From assembly GCF_010998615.1 (NCBI RefSeq), contig NZ_JAAEAH010000032.1, positions 1 through 64,000 on the forward strand: a stretch of 64,000 bases of DNA, written 5' to 3'. Both the position numbers and the translations under genes were made by a program. The notes under the pieces were generated by a model, which searched no databases, had not been told where the DNA came from, and worked only from the letters and a program-made list of their open reading frames with translations. Positions 1 through 9,835 of this stretch are shown piece by piece. Origin of the DNA: Myxococcus sp. CA023. GTDB taxonomy: Bacteria; Myxococcota; Myxococcia; Myxococcales; Myxococcaceae. Position 1 is the first letter of the stretch, and each line of letters opens with the position of its first letter.

Positions 1-58
1 TCGCCTCGAATGCTTCGGCGACCCGGAACCACTCCTGCTTCTCCAACGGCTTCGACAT
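1..58 (-). CDS. Partial late gene, N-terminal fragment
   Basis: Only about 19 codons of a leftward frame lie inside the window (ATG at 58, beginning MSKPLEKQEWFR). It follows the gpI-like gene by about 40 bases on the same strand, so it would be the next late gene, possibly another tail or fibre gene. No clear ribosome binding site is seen and the product cannot be identified from this fragment. Confidence 0.3.
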   Translation of the reverse strand, partial: MSKPLEKQEWFRVAEAFEA

Positions 59-100
59 ACGCGCCAGGGACCATGGCGGCGACTCACCACTCAACGCCCC

Positions 101-1369
101 TCAGCACGTCGTTGGCCGGACGCTTACAGTGTGAGCGGGCTTGAGGTACTCGACGAGGGTGCGTAGGCGCTGGCACTCCGCCGGAGAGAGGAGACGCTCC
201 ACCTCGACGTTGAAGGCGTAGCGAGCGAAGCGCTCCGAGGGCCCCAGCACCCAGTCCACCCCCAGCTCGGACTCACCCAGAACGAGGGTGTCCGAGGCGA
301 AGGGGGAGATGGCCCGCACCTCGATGCCGAGGAAGAAGCGGATGGCGTTGCGCAGTCCCAGCGCGGTGCCCTTCTGCTGGTACATGTCCACGAGGACGGA
401 GGCCAGCCGGCGCTGGGCGAGGACGTCCAGCTCGAAGGCGAAGGGGTTGCCCAAGTCCTGGAGGATGGCATCCAGGAAGGACTCCGGCGCGCGCTCCAAA
501 TCGAAGATGTCGGGGAAGGCGTCCAGGTCGGCGAGGAGCAAGTCGGTCACCTCCTGGAGGCAGGAAATGAAGCGGTGCAGGTCGCCCGTCACATCGTCCC
601 GGCGGTTGTGGCGGGGCAACATGTCCCAGAGCTGGAAGCTCCGGGCGGGCGGCCGGGCTGGACGGAAGCCCGAGAAGGTGGCGCGGTGGTAGGGGGCGAG
701 CACCGGGTTGTAGTGCGCGTCCGTCACGCCCTCCACGCGGACTTCGTACACCACGTCCGGCGTCAGCTCCGTGTCGAGGATGAGGTGGACGAGGGGGCCG
801 TCGGCCGCGGCCTCGAGGGAGGCCACCGGGACTGCGGGGGCGCCACGAGGCGTGAAGGTGAAGCGCGCCGTGGGCGGCACCCGCACGTCCTCGTCGAAGG
901 CGAGGCGCACGGACTTCGGCGCAAGGGCCTGGGCGACCACGAGGCGGGGCGCAGTGCGGTCCTCCACGGTGAAGGTGTACGTCTCGTCGAGGAGGTGCGC
1001 GCCGCCGGCCGTGGCCGAGACGACGCGGACGGAGACGGTGGCCTGGCTGGCCAGCGGCACCGCCGGGTGGAGCACCACGCGCAGGGTATCCGCTGTCTGC
1101 GTCACCTCAGCCAGGGGCCCCGCGAAGGCGGGTTGCACCTCGACGCTGTCGCCGCATTCGAAGGCGAGGACTCCATCCACCCAGACGCGGGTGGCCGCCC
1201 GGGCAATGCCGTCTACGCCGACGTCCACCACCTCCAGCTCCAGCGCGGCATCGACGGGGACGTCCTCCTCCTCGGGGCTCGGAGCGCGGTTGAGGAGGAG
1301 AGGGCGGCGCGTCTCGGCGAAGAGGGAGACGGTGTCGACGTAGAGGGCGGGCAGCTCAACCGTGGCCAT
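101..1369 (-). CDS. Tail protein I (gpI-like) with N-terminal Ig-like region
   Basis: The 422-residue product has two parts. Residues 1-230 are beta-rich and repetitive, with strings such as [20 protein letters not shown] that look like bacterial Ig-like domains. Residues 240-422 match the phage tail protein I type found at the baseplate of P2-like phages and of contractile injection systems, with an ordered helical stretch ([20 protein letters not shown]) and a YLKPAHT-like end. In contractile tails gpI links the baseplate to fibres; the Ig-like part may act in surface binding. GAGGACG precedes the ATG, the same spacing used by several neighbours. It lies at the end of the late operon, downstream of baseplate J, as expected for this role. 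The family assignment rests on sequence character and position. Confidence 0.7.
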   Translation of the reverse strand: MATVELPALYVDTVSLFAETRRPLLLNRAPSPEEEDVPVDAALELEVVDVGVDGIARAATRVWVDGVLAFECGDSVEVQPAFAGPLAEVTQTADTLRVVLHPAVPLASQATVSVRVVSATAGGAHLLDETYTFTVEDRTAPRLVVAQALAPKSVRLAFDEDVRVPPTARFTFTPRGAPAVPVASLEAAADGPLVHLILDTELTPDVVYEVRVEGVTDAHYNPVLAPYHRATFSGFRPARPPARSFQLWDMLPRHNRRDDVTGDLHRFISCLQEVTDLLLADLDAFPDIFDLERAPESFLDAILQDLGNPFAFELDVLAQRRLASVLVDMYQQKGTALGLRNAIRFFLGIEVRAISPFASDTLVLGESELGVDWVLGPSERFARYAFNVEVERLLSPAECQRLRTLVEYLKPAHTVSVRPTTC

Positions 1370-1378
1370 GGGGCGTCC

Positions 1379-1774
1379 TCACGGGGAAATGAGCTCCAGG
1401 CGGACGCCCATGGTGTGGACGCCGGAGAGCTTCGAGACGTTGGCGGCCATGTCTCCGACGAGGCGCTCTCGGCCGGGGCGTCCGAGGCAGCGGGCGTACT
1501 TCACCCCGTCCACGACGAGGGACGCTTCCCAGGCCAGGCCCGCTGGGGCGCCTGCAGGCACACGGAGGCGCAGGGCGCAGCGGACGAGCGACACGCCAGT
1601 GACGTCCACTGCTTGCGTCACCTCGGCGAAGTCCCCCGGGACCAGCTCGAAGCGGCGTCCAGGTTCCTCGTCTCCGAGGACGAAGAGGTACTCGCCCGAG
1701 GCGGGCGTGGCCCGCTGGGGCCGAATGCGCCCCTGGCCCATGCCCAGGCGGCTGGTGAAGGCGGTGAGGGCCAT
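1379..1774 (-). CDS. Hypothetical tail-region protein
   Basis: A 131-residue beta-rich protein that I do not recognise. It starts MALTAFTSRLGMGQG at an ATG four bases after the upstream stop; an overlapping GTG at 1783 would add three residues. No membrane segment or signal peptide is visible. It sits between the baseplate J gene and the gpI-like gene, together with two other unrecognised beta-rich proteins. This is the usual place for tail-tip, fibre or accessory baseplate proteins. A structural role is inferred from position only. Confidence 0.55.
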   Translation of the reverse strand: MALTAFTSRLGMGQGRIRPQRATPASGEYLFVLGDEEPGRRFELVPGDFAEVTQAVDVTGVSLVRCALRLRVPAGAPAGLAWEASLVVDGVKYARCLGRPGRERLVGDMAANVSKLSGVHTMGVRLELISP

Positions 1775-1779
1775 GGGCG

Positions 1780-2475
1780 TCACACCTGTCGGGACAGCTC
1801 GAGCGAGTCGAAGTAGGCCCGGCGGGTGACGTCCCGCACAGAGAAGCCGAAGCCTCCACGGCCGGAGGTGAGGGGCTGGCTGCCGGAGTTGATGCCGAGG
1901 GCATCGTCGATGAAGTCGGCCATGCCTGGTACCGGCTGCCAGTCGGGAGCCGCGCCGAGCGGGTGCGCGGCCAGGTCATTGTGAAAGGCCTTGAGGACGA
2001 CGTCGCCGTTGGCGTTGACGATGACGTCCAGCCGTAGGTGCAGCCACGTGCCCTGGGTGAAGCTGGCCGAGGACTTCAGGAGGACACCCGGCCCGTCTGC
2101 GTCGGGAAGCCCCGTGGCCACCGCACCCTTGCGCAGCACCACCCGGTGCGGCTCATCGTCGGAGAGGCCCAGGAGGTAGGCGGAGTCGTTGACGGAGGTG
2201 CCCTGGCCGCACAGGAAGAGGAAGGGGGAGAAGCCGGTGGGGCCGCCTCCGGGCCCGCGTTGAAGGCAGCCGCGGACGCTGCCTCCCTTGGCCATGGGGG
2301 CGAAGTCCGGGAGGTTGGCGAAGAGACCAACTGCGCCCTGCGCGGGGGTGAGGGAGTTGAAGGCGAAGAGGAAATTGCCACCGCCCGGGGGACGCGCAAT
2401 GCCCGCCGTCACGCCCCTGTCCACGGTGGCGATGTCGAGTCCTCCGTTGAGGTAAGTCCAGTCTTCGAGTGCCAT
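1780..2475 (-). CDS. Hypothetical protein, possible concanavalin-like fold
   Basis: A 231-residue protein beginning MALEDWTYLNGGLDIATV. Its middle and end (HLRLDVIVNANGDVVLKAFH, then GFGFSVRDVTRRAYFDSLEL) look like the strand pattern of LamG/concanavalin-type jelly-roll domains, which often bind sugars or cell surfaces on phage tails. This reading is tentative. The gene ends just before the next gene's start and follows the repeat-bearing gene at 2483-3013 with a short gap. It is part of the leftward late operon, so a virion-associated role is likely. Confidence 0.55.
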   Translation of the reverse strand: MALEDWTYLNGGLDIATVDRGVTAGIARPPGGGNFLFAFNSLTPAQGAVGLFANLPDFAPMAKGGSVRGCLQRGPGGGPTGFSPFLFLCGQGTSVNDSAYLLGLSDDEPHRVVLRKGAVATGLPDADGPGVLLKSSASFTQGTWLHLRLDVIVNANGDVVLKAFHNDLAAHPLGAAPDWQPVPGMADFIDDALGINSGSQPLTSGRGGFGFSVRDVTRRAYFDSLELSRQV

Positions 2476-2482
2476 GGTGTCC

Positions 2483-3013
2483 TCACTGCGTGGTGGCTGC
2501 AGTCCACCCGGTGTCGAAGTCCTCGGAGGGCTGCGTGGTGTTGAAGAGGGCCACGCGCGCCATCACGTCCTCCCAGCGCCAGGCGTAGCCCTCGTTGGTG
2601 TGCCAGCGCTGCTCGAAGTCCTCCCTCGGCGAGTCGCTGAAAAGGCCCGCTACGGAGGCGACGTCCGCCCAGCCCGTGAGGAAGGGCCCCTGGCCCCACG
2701 TCTCGACGGCCTGGCCCTCGAAGCGGTGCGGGACAATCTGCGCGGGCGGCAGCTCGAAGAGGAAGCCGTCGTTGTCCCAGCCCCGGGAGAAGGCCTCGAA
2801 GCCGTCGCGCTGCCCGGAGAAGAAGGCGAGGGCCACGGGGACGTCGGAGAGGGCGGCGCGCCACACGTACCAGCGCTCGAAGTCCTCGCATGCCTCCTCC
2901 GGCACACCGAAGCCCGCCAGGGCCTCAAGGCGCATCACCGCCGTCAGCGTCCAGTGCTCTGCCTCGCCGGGCCGCCCGCCCGCGTCCTCGAAGCTGGGGT
3001 TGAGGAGGGCCAT
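2483..3013 (-). CDS. Hypothetical protein with repeated E-D-F-x-x-x-W motifs
   Basis: A 176-residue acidic, aromatic-rich protein starting [21 protein letters not shown] short motif recurs at least four times: [28 protein letters not shown] and EDFDTGW, about 25-50 residues apart. This suggests a small repeat protein with four or more copies of one unit, perhaps a beta-structured tail accessory. The opening NPSFEDAG...HW also resembles the start of carbohydrate-binding-like modules. It lies one base from the stop of baseplate J. No function can be assigned. Confidence 0.55.
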   Translation of the reverse strand: MALLNPSFEDAGGRPGEAEHWTLTAVMRLEALAGFGVPEEACEDFERWYVWRAALSDVPVALAFFSGQRDGFEAFSRGWDNDGFLFELPPAQIVPHRFEGQAVETWGQGPFLTGWADVASVAGLFSDSPREDFEQRWHTNEGYAWRWEDVMARVALFNTTQPSEDFDTGWTAATTQ

Positions 3014-3014
3014 G

Positions 3015-4526
3015 TCAGAGCAGCCCTCCGGTGTCCCCGTCCTGCAGGGTGACGCTGCCCAGCACCGGCAGTTCCCGCACCGTCAGCTTCACATCCGCGG
3101 GCAGGCCGTTGAGTGTCAGGTCCATCCGCGCATCACCCAGCTTCCGGACGCCGGGCACGTCGCGGATGACGTTGAAGACGTCGGACCAGGCCACCTCTCC
3201 GGCCGGGAAGCCCTGGGCGTCCTTGAGGTTGAAGCCGAAGTCGATGCGCGGGTTGGGCGTGCCGTCCGGCTCGCTGATGCGGAAGTGGGCGGCGAGCGCC
3301 TGGCGGACGCGGGATGCGACGTCCTGGGCCGAAGCGCCCTGGCGCAGGAAGAGGCGCGCGGAGACGTCCATGCGCCGGTACACCGGCTCCTGGACGCTCA
3401 CCTGGAAGGTTAGGGTGCAGGGGTAGACTTCCGTCACCTGGCGCAGCACCTGGGCCTTGAGCGCGGGCGTGGGCATTCCGCCGCCATTGGGCACCACGTA
3501 AAGGATGCCGGCATTCTCGCCAATGGTGGCGTCCTCGTTGGACGTCAGCATGAGGGCACGCGCCACACCGGGCAGGCGTCGGGCGTTGATTTCAAAGTCC
3601 TCGCGGGCGACGGTGCGCGTCAGGGCCCGGAGACTCTCGGGGGCCAGCAACTTCGCGGAGGCCACCGTCTGCCTGTCCGCGCCACCCGAGGCAGGGGTGG
3701 GGTTGTGGACGGACACCTGCACCGCGTGGCCGTGGGCGTCCCGGAAGCTGCCCTCCACGACGACGAGGCGACCCGCGTCCACGTTGCCGGCCGCGCCTCC
3801 CCCTGTCTTGTACACCACCGCCACGGTGCCAGCGGGTGGCAGGCCGTTGGTGCCGGTGCCGAAGCGGACGGTGGCCTTGTCCCCTTGGTCCACGCTGACG
3901 AGGAAGTGGGCGTCGGAGGCACGCGAGTTGAGGAAGGTGTCCACCTCGGTGAAGGCGCCCTGGGCGGTGGACACGCGGGCGGAGCCGTCGAGGTAGGGGG
4001 CGAAGTCCAGGTGCGCCTCGAAGTCGGCGAGGCCGCGCGAGTCGAAGAGCTGGGTGTGCGTCTTCGAGTGCTCGGCCACGGCGACGACGCGCGGCGGGTT
4101 AGCGCCGGCCGGAATGGTGACGGACGAGAGGAGCTGGAAGCGGACAGCCTCCGTCACTTCCTGGGTGCGGACGACGGTGCCGGCAGGGAAGGTGACGGGG
4201 GCTGCGGGAGGCTGGTCCAGGCGCAGCTCCACCTCGGCAGTGGCTGCCTGGGCGCCGTGAAGCCGGTAGCCCAGTATGCGGGCCAGAGCGATGACGTTGC
4301 GGCGCTGGGTAGCCGTGGAGAGGCGTGACTCGCGGGCGAGGTTGTCCTGGTAGAAGCCGAGGACATCACCGACGAAGGCGTACATCTCCAGCAGCAGGTT
4401 GCCGAAGCTGGCGACGTCGAAGTCAGTCCAGTCAGGAAAGACGCTCTTCACGAGCGCCACGAGGCGCGCGCGCAGGGCGTCGAAGTCGCGGTAGGTATAG
4501 TCGGTGGACGCGGGAAGAAGTGGCAC
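3015..4526 (-). CDS. Baseplate wedge protein, gpJ/gp47 family
   Basis: A 503-residue baseplate J-like protein, a structural part of the contractile-tail baseplate wedge. The N-terminus ([40 protein letters not shown]) is the typical J-family opening, followed by the long beta-rich middle. The open frame reaches back to 4637, but bases 4551-4585 of that extension are a promoter-like element. A GTG at 4526 follows GTGGAGG, so I place the start there; the protein then begins [12 protein letters not shown]. It is separated from the gp25 gene, its usual partner, by an HNH cargo gene on the opposite strand. Confidence 0.85.
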   Translation of the reverse strand: MPLLPASTDYTYRDFDALRARLVALVKSVFPDWTDFDVASFGNLLLEMYAFVGDVLGFYQDNLARESRLSTATQRRNVIALARILGYRLHGAQAATAEVELRLDQPPAAPVTFPAGTVVRTQEVTEAVRFQLLSSVTIPAGANPPRVVAVAEHSKTHTQLFDSRGLADFEAHLDFAPYLDGSARVSTAQGAFTEVDTFLNSRASDAHFLVSVDQGDKATVRFGTGTNGLPPAGTVAVVYKTGGGAAGNVDAGRLVVVEGSFRDAHGHAVQVSVHNPTPASGGADRQTVASAKLLAPESLRALTRTVAREDFEINARRLPGVARALMLTSNEDATIGENAGILYVVPNGGGMPTPALKAQVLRQVTEVYPCTLTFQVSVQEPVYRRMDVSARLFLRQGASAQDVASRVRQALAAHFRISEPDGTPNPRIDFGFNLKDAQGFPAGEVAWSDVFNVIRDVPGVRKLGDARMDLTLNGLPADVKLTVRELPVLGSVTLQDGDTGGLL

Positions 4527-4550
4527 GTAGGCGAAGGCCTCCACCGGGAG

Positions 4551-4585
4551 ACAAAGGCCTTCGGCCCACTTCTTTTCGGGGACAT
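4551..4585 (-). promoter_or_regulatory. Late promoter-like element, class B (20-base spacer variant)
   Basis: Read leftward it has ATGTCCCC, 20 bases, CCTTTGT, directly before the baseplate J gene. The other good copies have a 16-base gap, so this one is a variant. A small stem (CTCC/GGAG) holding the Shine-Dalgarno follows it. It lies just downstream of the HNH cargo gene and would restart late transcription. Confidence 0.5.
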
Positions 4586-4888
4586 GGGGACATGTCCTGA
4601 CGTGGGGAGGGACTTCTCGTGTGGGCCGTCGAGTCATGTGATGAGGAGCGAGCAGGACTTAGTTGCTGGGTCTACCTATTCATACACTTGTCGACAGGGT
4701 CGCAGGTTTGGTACTGCTTTGTGACCCCCGATGGTGAGTTAGGCACGTTGTAGCTGGTGCAACCAGTACGAGTACAATGCGTTGGGTGACGTCAATCACT
4801 ACTCTCATCGTGCCGTTCGCACTGGCCGGGCAGTTTTCGACCGCCTACGAACGACGAATGGCTCCTCTCATTCCCCACTAGGAAATTC

Positions 4889-6778
4889 ATGACTGATCTG
4901 CGTGCATTGAAAAAAGCGCGAGGGGGGCAAGTGGGCGAAATGCTCGGTCGGCTCCAACTGCGTCCGTCCGAAGAGAACGCATCGCGGCTGGCCGCGATGC
5001 TTTTCGTCAGTAGAGATCATCGGCGCGCAATCGGCCGTGCCCTTCGGGCTTGGTACGGCACCGTCGCGATCCCAGCACTTAGACGCGAGCTTCAACGGCC
5101 ACATTCCATTGATGAGAAGTATGTCCTCGCCAAGTTGCTCTGTCGCCTTGGCGAACGCATCGCGTTCTTGGAACTCGTTCGTTTGTGTGCCATTTATCCT
5201 GAGGATGTTCCAAGCGATGCACGGAAGATGATTGGGCAGTTGGTGGCAGGCAGTGAATATGGCTTCGAGGAGGAATTGCGGCTTCTTCTCCGGGATGTTC
5301 AGCCGAGTGTGCGTCTTCTTGCGTCAAATTGGACGTTTGGTGTGGCGCGAGCGGAGACGCTCTCTGTGCTTCAGGCGCTTGCGCGCGATAGGTCGATTGA
5401 TAGGGATATGCGCAACACGGCCTTGAAGTCTCTCGCCAAATGCGCGCCAGGGGAGGCGCTGGAGTTGCTTGCGAGTTCGGAGGAGAGTTTTTCCTTTGAT
5501 GCGGTAATCTTTGCTGTTCGTGCCGCATTTGCCGATGCGGACTCAGATGTGCCGGAGACCGTTCTCTTTGTTCTCGCTGCGAGTCCAGTTGAAAGTGTCG
5601 CGCTTGCTGTCCGTTGCTATCAGGTTGGGAGAGGCAGTTTTGAGGCATTGGCTGCAATTAGGAGTTGGGCTGCATGTCTTCCGGAGATGGGCCCGGAGGC
5701 ATGGTATGTGCGCCTGTCGGACGAGCGTATTCAGCATGTTCTGCGTCTTCTTCTTCAGGCTGAGGACGAAGTGTGGCTCTCTCGGTTTCGAAGTTTTCAG
5801 CGGAGTCATGAGCACGCTGAGGCTGTCTTTGATTTCGCCAGAAAAAGCCGTAGTAGCGTCGGGTTAGAACTGCTTCGTGAGGAGTTTGTCAGTGCAGATG
5901 CGCGCGCGAAGCTCAATCTTGCGATGAAAGGCGTCCTCCTCTATGGAGGCCGTGCGGCGGATCTGGCAGCCTACATATTGCGCTCTGGGCATCAGGAGCT
6001 CGTCACAAAGGTGCGTATGCGAGCCGAGGCTCTCTGGCCCGGTAAAACGATAGAGGAAGTTGTAGGCACTTTCCCAACGAGCCAAGCTGTCCCGATGGTG
6101 GAGTCGTCAGCCACGGCCGTTCCTCAACCCGAAAAGTTTCCACTTGCTGTCGCCTTGTCGGATGGAGCGCAGAGTGGCTCTGACCAAGCGGAAAATGTAC
6201 CGCTGTCTGCGGTCGCGGAGCCTTCGTTGCCCTTCAGTCGCGCCGCTGCGTCTGAAAACAGTCAGGTCGATTTTCCGACTTTGAGTTCGGCGTTTTCCAC
6301 TGATGCAGCGTCTGGCGTTCGGACGGGAAGTCCACAATCTGCATCTCAACAGGTGGCGTCGACACAGTATGTTCGTACTGTAACCCTCCGCGAACGCGAT
6401 ACCGAGGTGGTTAAACGTGTAAAGGAAGCTGAGGACAATAGTTGCCAGATTTGCGATCGAAAGCTCTTTGATTTTCTTTCGAATCGGCCCTATTCAGAAG
6501 CGCATCACGTCCAGCCGCTTTCGCACGATGGGGCTGATGCCGAGGACAACGTCGCCTGCCTCTGTCCATTGTGTCATCGCCTGCTCCACCTTGGTGCGAT
6601 CGGGGTTACGGCCAATGGGACAATAGTTAGGGCTGTTGGTGTGACAGAGTCTTTTCGGAATAGTCTTCGGCTGTCGTCGCGCCACAAGGTGAATACTGAG
6701 TCGTGGCGGTATCATTGGCTGTATATGTTTAGACGGCCGACAGGGGTCGCATTTCAGATTGATGATGCCGAAGACTAG
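4889..6778 (+). CDS. Helical-repeat protein with C-terminal HNH nuclease domain (cargo)
   Basis: A 629-residue protein on the strand opposite to the late genes. Residues 1-390 are built of short helix pairs, resembling HEAT/armadillo-type repeats (for example RALRAWYGTVAIPALRRELQ). Residues 400-500 are a Ser/Ala/Pro-rich linker. Residues 500-629 hold an HNH motif: CQICDRK, then SEAHHVQPLS, then NVACLCPLCHRLLH, with paired Cys residues for zinc. Base composition is clearly less GC-rich than the neighbours, a sign of transfer. It has its own upstream region (4638-4888) and splits the usual gp25-gpJ pair. A DNA- or RNA-cleaving defence or phage-exclusion role is inferred. It is too long and repeat-rich to look like a simple homing nuclease. 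Confidence 0.75.
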   Translation: MTDLRALKKARGGQVGEMLGRLQLRPSEENASRLAAMLFVSRDHRRAIGRALRAWYGTVAIPALRRELQRPHSIDEKYVLAKLLCRLGERIAFLELVRLCAIYPEDVPSDARKMIGQLVAGSEYGFEEELRLLLRDVQPSVRLLASNWTFGVARAETLSVLQALARDRSIDRDMRNTALKSLAKCAPGEALELLASSEESFSFDAVIFAVRAAFADADSDVPETVLFVLAASPVESVALAVRCYQVGRGSFEALAAIRSWAACLPEMGPEAWYVRLSDERIQHVLRLLLQAEDEVWLSRFRSFQRSHEHAEAVFDFARKSRSSVGLELLREEFVSADARAKLNLAMKGVLLYGGRAADLAAYILRSGHQELVTKVRMRAEALWPGKTIEEVVGTFPTSQAVPMVESSATAVPQPEKFPLAVALSDGAQSGSDQAENVPLSAVAEPSLPFSRAAASENSQVDFPTLSSAFSTDAASGVRTGSPQSASQQVASTQYVRTVTLRERDTEVVKRVKEAEDNSCQICDRKLFDFLSNRPYSEAHHVQPLSHDGADAEDNVACLCPLCHRLLHLGAIGVTANGTIVRAVGVTESFRNSLRLSSRHKVNTESWRYHWLYMFRRPTGVAFQIDDAED

Positions 6779-6888
6779 GGCCGAAGCATGGACGCGGAGT
6801 CGTTGGACTTGGTGGGCGCAAATAAATCCGAGAGGCAGCGTTCTGGTACAAAACGAACTTAACCTCGCGAGCAGCCTTGAGGGCTCGT

Positions 6889-7269
6889 TCACTTGACGGA
6901 GGATACCTCCAGCGTCACTGATGAGTCACGCTCATGAATGCGGACTCGAAGTGCTATTTCTGCCGTATTCTGTTCCACTTCGATCTGCACCAACTGCACG
7001 CCAGGCAGCCAGCGAGCAAGGGCGTCTCGGACGTACACGCGTGCCAGCTCCGTCAGCACGGTGTTGTTGCGCTGGTGGCGAAGCCGCGACAGTCCCGCAC
7101 CGAAGCTGGTGCGCCAGGGCAGCTCGCCGGTGGAGTGAGGCGTAGCGCCTTCCGTCAGCAGCACCTGCCGCACCTTCGAGGCGAGCAACTCGGGCCCGGT
7201 ACCTACGGCGAAGTCGCGCTTCCTGTCACGACGGAAGGGGATGAGGAGATTCTGGGGCGCTCGACTCAT
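6889..7269 (-). CDS. Baseplate wedge protein, gp25/gpW family
   Basis: A 126-residue protein of the gp25-like baseplate family, which joins the wedge to the sheath in contractile tails. The text RDFAVGTGPELLASKVRQVL followed by GELPWRTSFGAGLSRLRHQR is characteristic, as is the C-terminal strand pattern. The start is the ATG at 7269 after GAGGAGGAT. The longer open frame upstream overlaps the preceding gene and is not used. Downstream it would normally lead straight into baseplate J, but here the HNH cargo gene intervenes. Confidence 0.85.
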   Translation of the reverse strand: MSRAPQNLLIPFRRDRKRDFAVGTGPELLASKVRQVLLTEGATPHSTGELPWRTSFGAGLSRLRHQRNNTVLTELARVYVRDALARWLPGVQLVQIEVEQNTAEIALRVRIHERDSSVTLEVSSVK

Positions 7270-7279
7270 GACATCCTCC

Positions 7280-7954
7280 TCACGGAATGGGGATGGCCGC
7301 GCGCACCTGCTGCAGCGTGCGGACGATGGCGTCGAGCGGCGCAAGGGCTTCTTCCAGAGGGCTCCCCTCGAGGCTGGAGAAGTCTGGCACCTGAGGGCCG
7401 CCCACCAGCCCCAGGAAGACGTTGAGGAGGGCCATGAGCTGAGAAAGGGCCGCCAGGGCTTTGCCGACGTTGGCGGCCTCCTCGGCGACGTTGGCTTCCG
7501 CGCAGCCGGCCACCGCCAGGAGGCCCGCGTCCCCAAGTTGGACGGCCCGCTGCCTGGCCCGCGCCACACTCGCCATGCGCAGCTGCAGGTGGACGAACTG
7601 GCCACGGGCATGGCTCAGCTCGCCCAGGAGGATGTCGATGACGCCCACCACCGTGTACGGCACCGATAGCTGGGGGACGAGGCGGAGCAGCTTGGACACC
7701 TTCTCGGCCAGCTTCGGGAGGGCTGCGGCGATGGCTGTCGGGTCCGGAGGCGGGCCCAACGCGTCCGGTATGGCCTTCACGACCTCGAAGACGGCCAGCA
7801 CCGCGCCGATGATGTCGAAGAGGGGCGTGAGCGGCGCGAGCGCCGGCTGGACGGCCTGCAGGAGCTGGTGGTGCTGCAGGGTGGCGCCGCCAGGCAGCGT
7901 GAGGGTGGGCGCCTCGGGCAGTGGGGGGATGCGGATGCAGATGGGCAGCGCCAT
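7280..7954 (-). CDS. Hypothetical baseplate-region protein, helical
   Basis: A 224-residue, mostly alpha-helical and hydrophobic protein starting MALPICIRIPPLPEAPTLTL; the ATG at 7954 follows GAGGACGCCC. It contains two apolar stretches (LAPLTPLFDIIGAVLAVFEV near 45-65 and a second near 185-205) that may be buried helices rather than membrane spans. It sits between the gpV-like spike and gp25, where some contractile systems carry a spike-tip or hub accessory. I cannot assign a family. The hydrophobic character would also allow a membrane-active role, but nothing directly supports this. Confidence 0.6.
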   Translation of the reverse strand: MALPICIRIPPLPEAPTLTLPGGATLQHHQLLQAVQPALAPLTPLFDIIGAVLAVFEVVKAIPDALGPPPDPTAIAAALPKLAEKVSKLLRLVPQLSVPYTVVGVIDILLGELSHARGQFVHLQLRMASVARARQRAVQLGDAGLLAVAGCAEANVAEEAANVGKALAALSQLMALLNVFLGLVGGPQVPDFSSLEGSPLEEALAPLDAIVRTLQQVRAAIPIP

Positions 7955-7962
7955 GGGCGTCC

Positions 7963-8541
7963 TCAAATTGGCTCGGCGATGGGGCGGACGATGCGGCCGG
8001 CGATGGTGACTTGAGCCGCCTCCAGGGAGATGGCGCCCACCGCGCGCAGGGTGAGGGCGGTGGTGGCCTCCAGGGTGACGGTGTTCTCCTCCGCGTCGAA
8101 CGTGAGGCAGTCGCCCGTCTTCCGGTTGGTGAGCTTCAGCTTCCTCTTCCCCGCGGACTCGTCCAATTCGACGCGGAAGGTGGGCGTGGCGAGGACGCGA
8201 TTGTCGGGCGGAGACACCTGGGCTTCTTCGGGCACCTCGCTCTGGCCGCCCGGCTTCCCCCAGTGCGCGCTGAGGTAATAGGGCGCGTCGACGTCGCCCT
8301 GGTTGAAGAAGACGGCCACCTCGGCGCCCACGTGCGGTACCGCGAAGAAACCCGTGTCCTTGGCGCCCCCGCCGGAGGTGCCCAGGGGCCAGGCCCAGGC
8401 GGACTCGGGCTCAAGGACACCGGGGATGCACACGCGGACGCGGCCGAGCTGCTCCCCGTCCTCGCGGCTGGTGACGTAGCCCACGTACATGCCGAGCAGG
8501 CGCGTGTCATGGGCAAGGATGTCGTCGTCGAAGGTGCGCAT
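7963..8541 (-). CDS. Baseplate spike protein, gpV/gp5-like (OB fold)
   Basis: A 192-residue protein related to P2 gpV, T4 gp5 and VgrG spike domains. It has the OB-fold signature [20 protein letters not shown]...VRVCIPGV, the AWPLG and [20 protein letters not shown] motifs typical of this group, and a C-terminal beta-repeat region ([20 protein letters not shown]) consistent with the trimeric needle. It would form the central membrane-puncturing spike. It is placed between the gpD-like hub and gp25, the standard order. Confidence 0.85.
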   Translation of the reverse strand: MRTFDDDILAHDTRLLGMYVGYVTSREDGEQLGRVRVCIPGVLEPESAWAWPLGTSGGGAKDTGFFAVPHVGAEVAVFFNQGDVDAPYYLSAHWGKPGGQSEVPEEAQVSPPDNRVLATPTFRVELDESAGKRKLKLTNRKTGDCLTFDAEENTVTLEATTALTLRAVGAISLEAAQVTIAGRIVRPIAEPI

Positions 8542-8551
8542 GGTGGGCTCG

Positions 8552-9835
8552 CTACCTGGGGAGACTCATTCCGGCTTCGGGGTCCTCGACACCGATGGGC
8601 TGCCCGTCGCGGCGGTACTCGATGTACCGGGTGCCGGTGTCCCTCTCGAAGGACTCGACTTCCTTCAGCGCCCCAGTCGTCACGGACGCGCTGGTGTTTG
8701 GCTGCCCGCCCTGGGGCTGGCCCTGCTTCTCCGGGCTGGCTTGCTGACGGCGGCCGGTGCCGTCGCGCGACAGCTTCAAGTCCGTGGTGTAGCCAGACGC
8801 GGACAGGACGTGCTTCGCCTCGGTGACGTAGTACCTGCCGGACAGGAAGCTGGAGATGCCGCGCACCTCCACGACGGACTTCGCACGCAAGCTGGGGTTG
8901 CCCACCACTTGGAGGGACAGCTTCACAGTGCCGGCTTCCGCGCGCCGGAAGCGGGCCGCGGACTCGCGCTGGGCTTGGGCAGGTGTCGAGGCCGAGGTGG
9001 GCTGGACGCTGGTGGTGCTGTTGCGAAGCTGCAGCGACGTGGTGCCCGTGCGCTTGTCCACCACCTCGAGGAAGTCCGCGAGGGTGGTGCGCTCCACGGT
9101 GGCACTGCTGGCCTGGGCTTCGATGTTCGCCTTAGCCATGGCGTCCCGGCCACGCACACCCACCTGGCCTACTCGCCGCCCGAGCTCCGACTCGACGTTG
9201 ACGGAGAGGATGTCGCCCCGGCCCGCGTCCGCGTACCACCACAGCACATGGGTGGGCGCGGCGGCCTGGTTGCGCGGGCTGAAGGACAGGCCCCTGTCGT
9301 CGACGTGGAACTCGAACTCCTCCCGCGCGGCCAGGCGCCGGAGAAAGCGCGCATCCGTCTCCCCGGCCTGGTGGATGGTGTCGAAGGACTCTCCGGTGTC
9401 CTCGACGTGGACGGAGTCCTCCTCGTAGCCGTACTCGGCGGCCACCTCACGCACCACCTGGGCGCGCGTCTTGCCCTTCCAGGCGCGCGTCTTCGCCTCG
9501 CGGTGCATGAGGGCGCTGAGGGCCTGGCCCTCGACGGTGAGCACCTGGAAGCCCTTCAGCTTCTTCACCACGACTCGCCGCGGAGGCGCCATGAGGCCCG
9601 GGTAGCCCCAGGACACCTCCAGCACCGCGCCGCCCACCAGCTCCGCCCTGTCGAAGAGCGCCAGGTCGAAGTTGTCCAACTGGAGGGACAGCTTGTCGGC
9701 CTTCGTGGCGGAGTCCTCGAAGGTGAGGCCGAGGACGCGGCCCTCAAGAGAGAGGGGCTCACCGCTGCGGGCCTTCTCGTGTGCCAGCAGAGTGAGGCGC
9801 ACGCCAGGCGCGCTCCTGTCGAGGGGCCGCGTCAT
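8552..9835 (-). CDS. Tail hub protein, gpD/VgrG-like (late control D family)
   Basis: A 427-residue protein of the phage late-control gpD family, the trimeric hub between tube and spike. Visible features are the N-terminal strand region ([20 protein letters not shown]), the middle segment [30 protein letters not shown] typical of gpD/VgrG proteins, and a C-terminal [11 protein letters not shown] strand. The start is the ATG at 9835, which overlaps the upstream stop as ATGA. The Gln/Pro/Thr-rich tail of about 60 residues is probably flexible. Order and overlap with LysM and spike genes support the call. Confidence 0.85.
   Translation of the reverse strand: MTRPLDRSAPGVRLTLLAHEKARSGEPLSLEGRVLGLTFEDSATKADKLSLQLDNFDLALFDRAELVGGAVLEVSWGYPGLMAPPRRVVVKKLKGFQVLTVEGQALSALMHREAKTRAWKGKTRAQVVREVAAEYGYEEDSVHVEDTGESFDTIHQAGETDARFLRRLAAREEFEFHVDDRGLSFSPRNQAAAPTHVLWWYADAGRGDILSVNVESELGRRVGQVGVRGRDAMAKANIEAQASSATVERTTLADFLEVVDKRTGTTSLQLRNSTTSVQPTSASTPAQAQRESAARFRRAEAGTVKLSLQVVGNPSLRAKSVVEVRGISSFLSGRYYVTEAKHVLSASGYTTDLKLSRDGTGRRQQASPEKQGQPQGGQPNTSASVTTGALKEVESFERDTGTRYIEYRRDGQPIGVEDPEAGMSLPR

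Noticed and set aside
575-1816. Long plus-strand frame opposite the gpI-like gene
   Set aside because: No domain-like text and no ribosome site; it is a shadow of the minus-strand genes.
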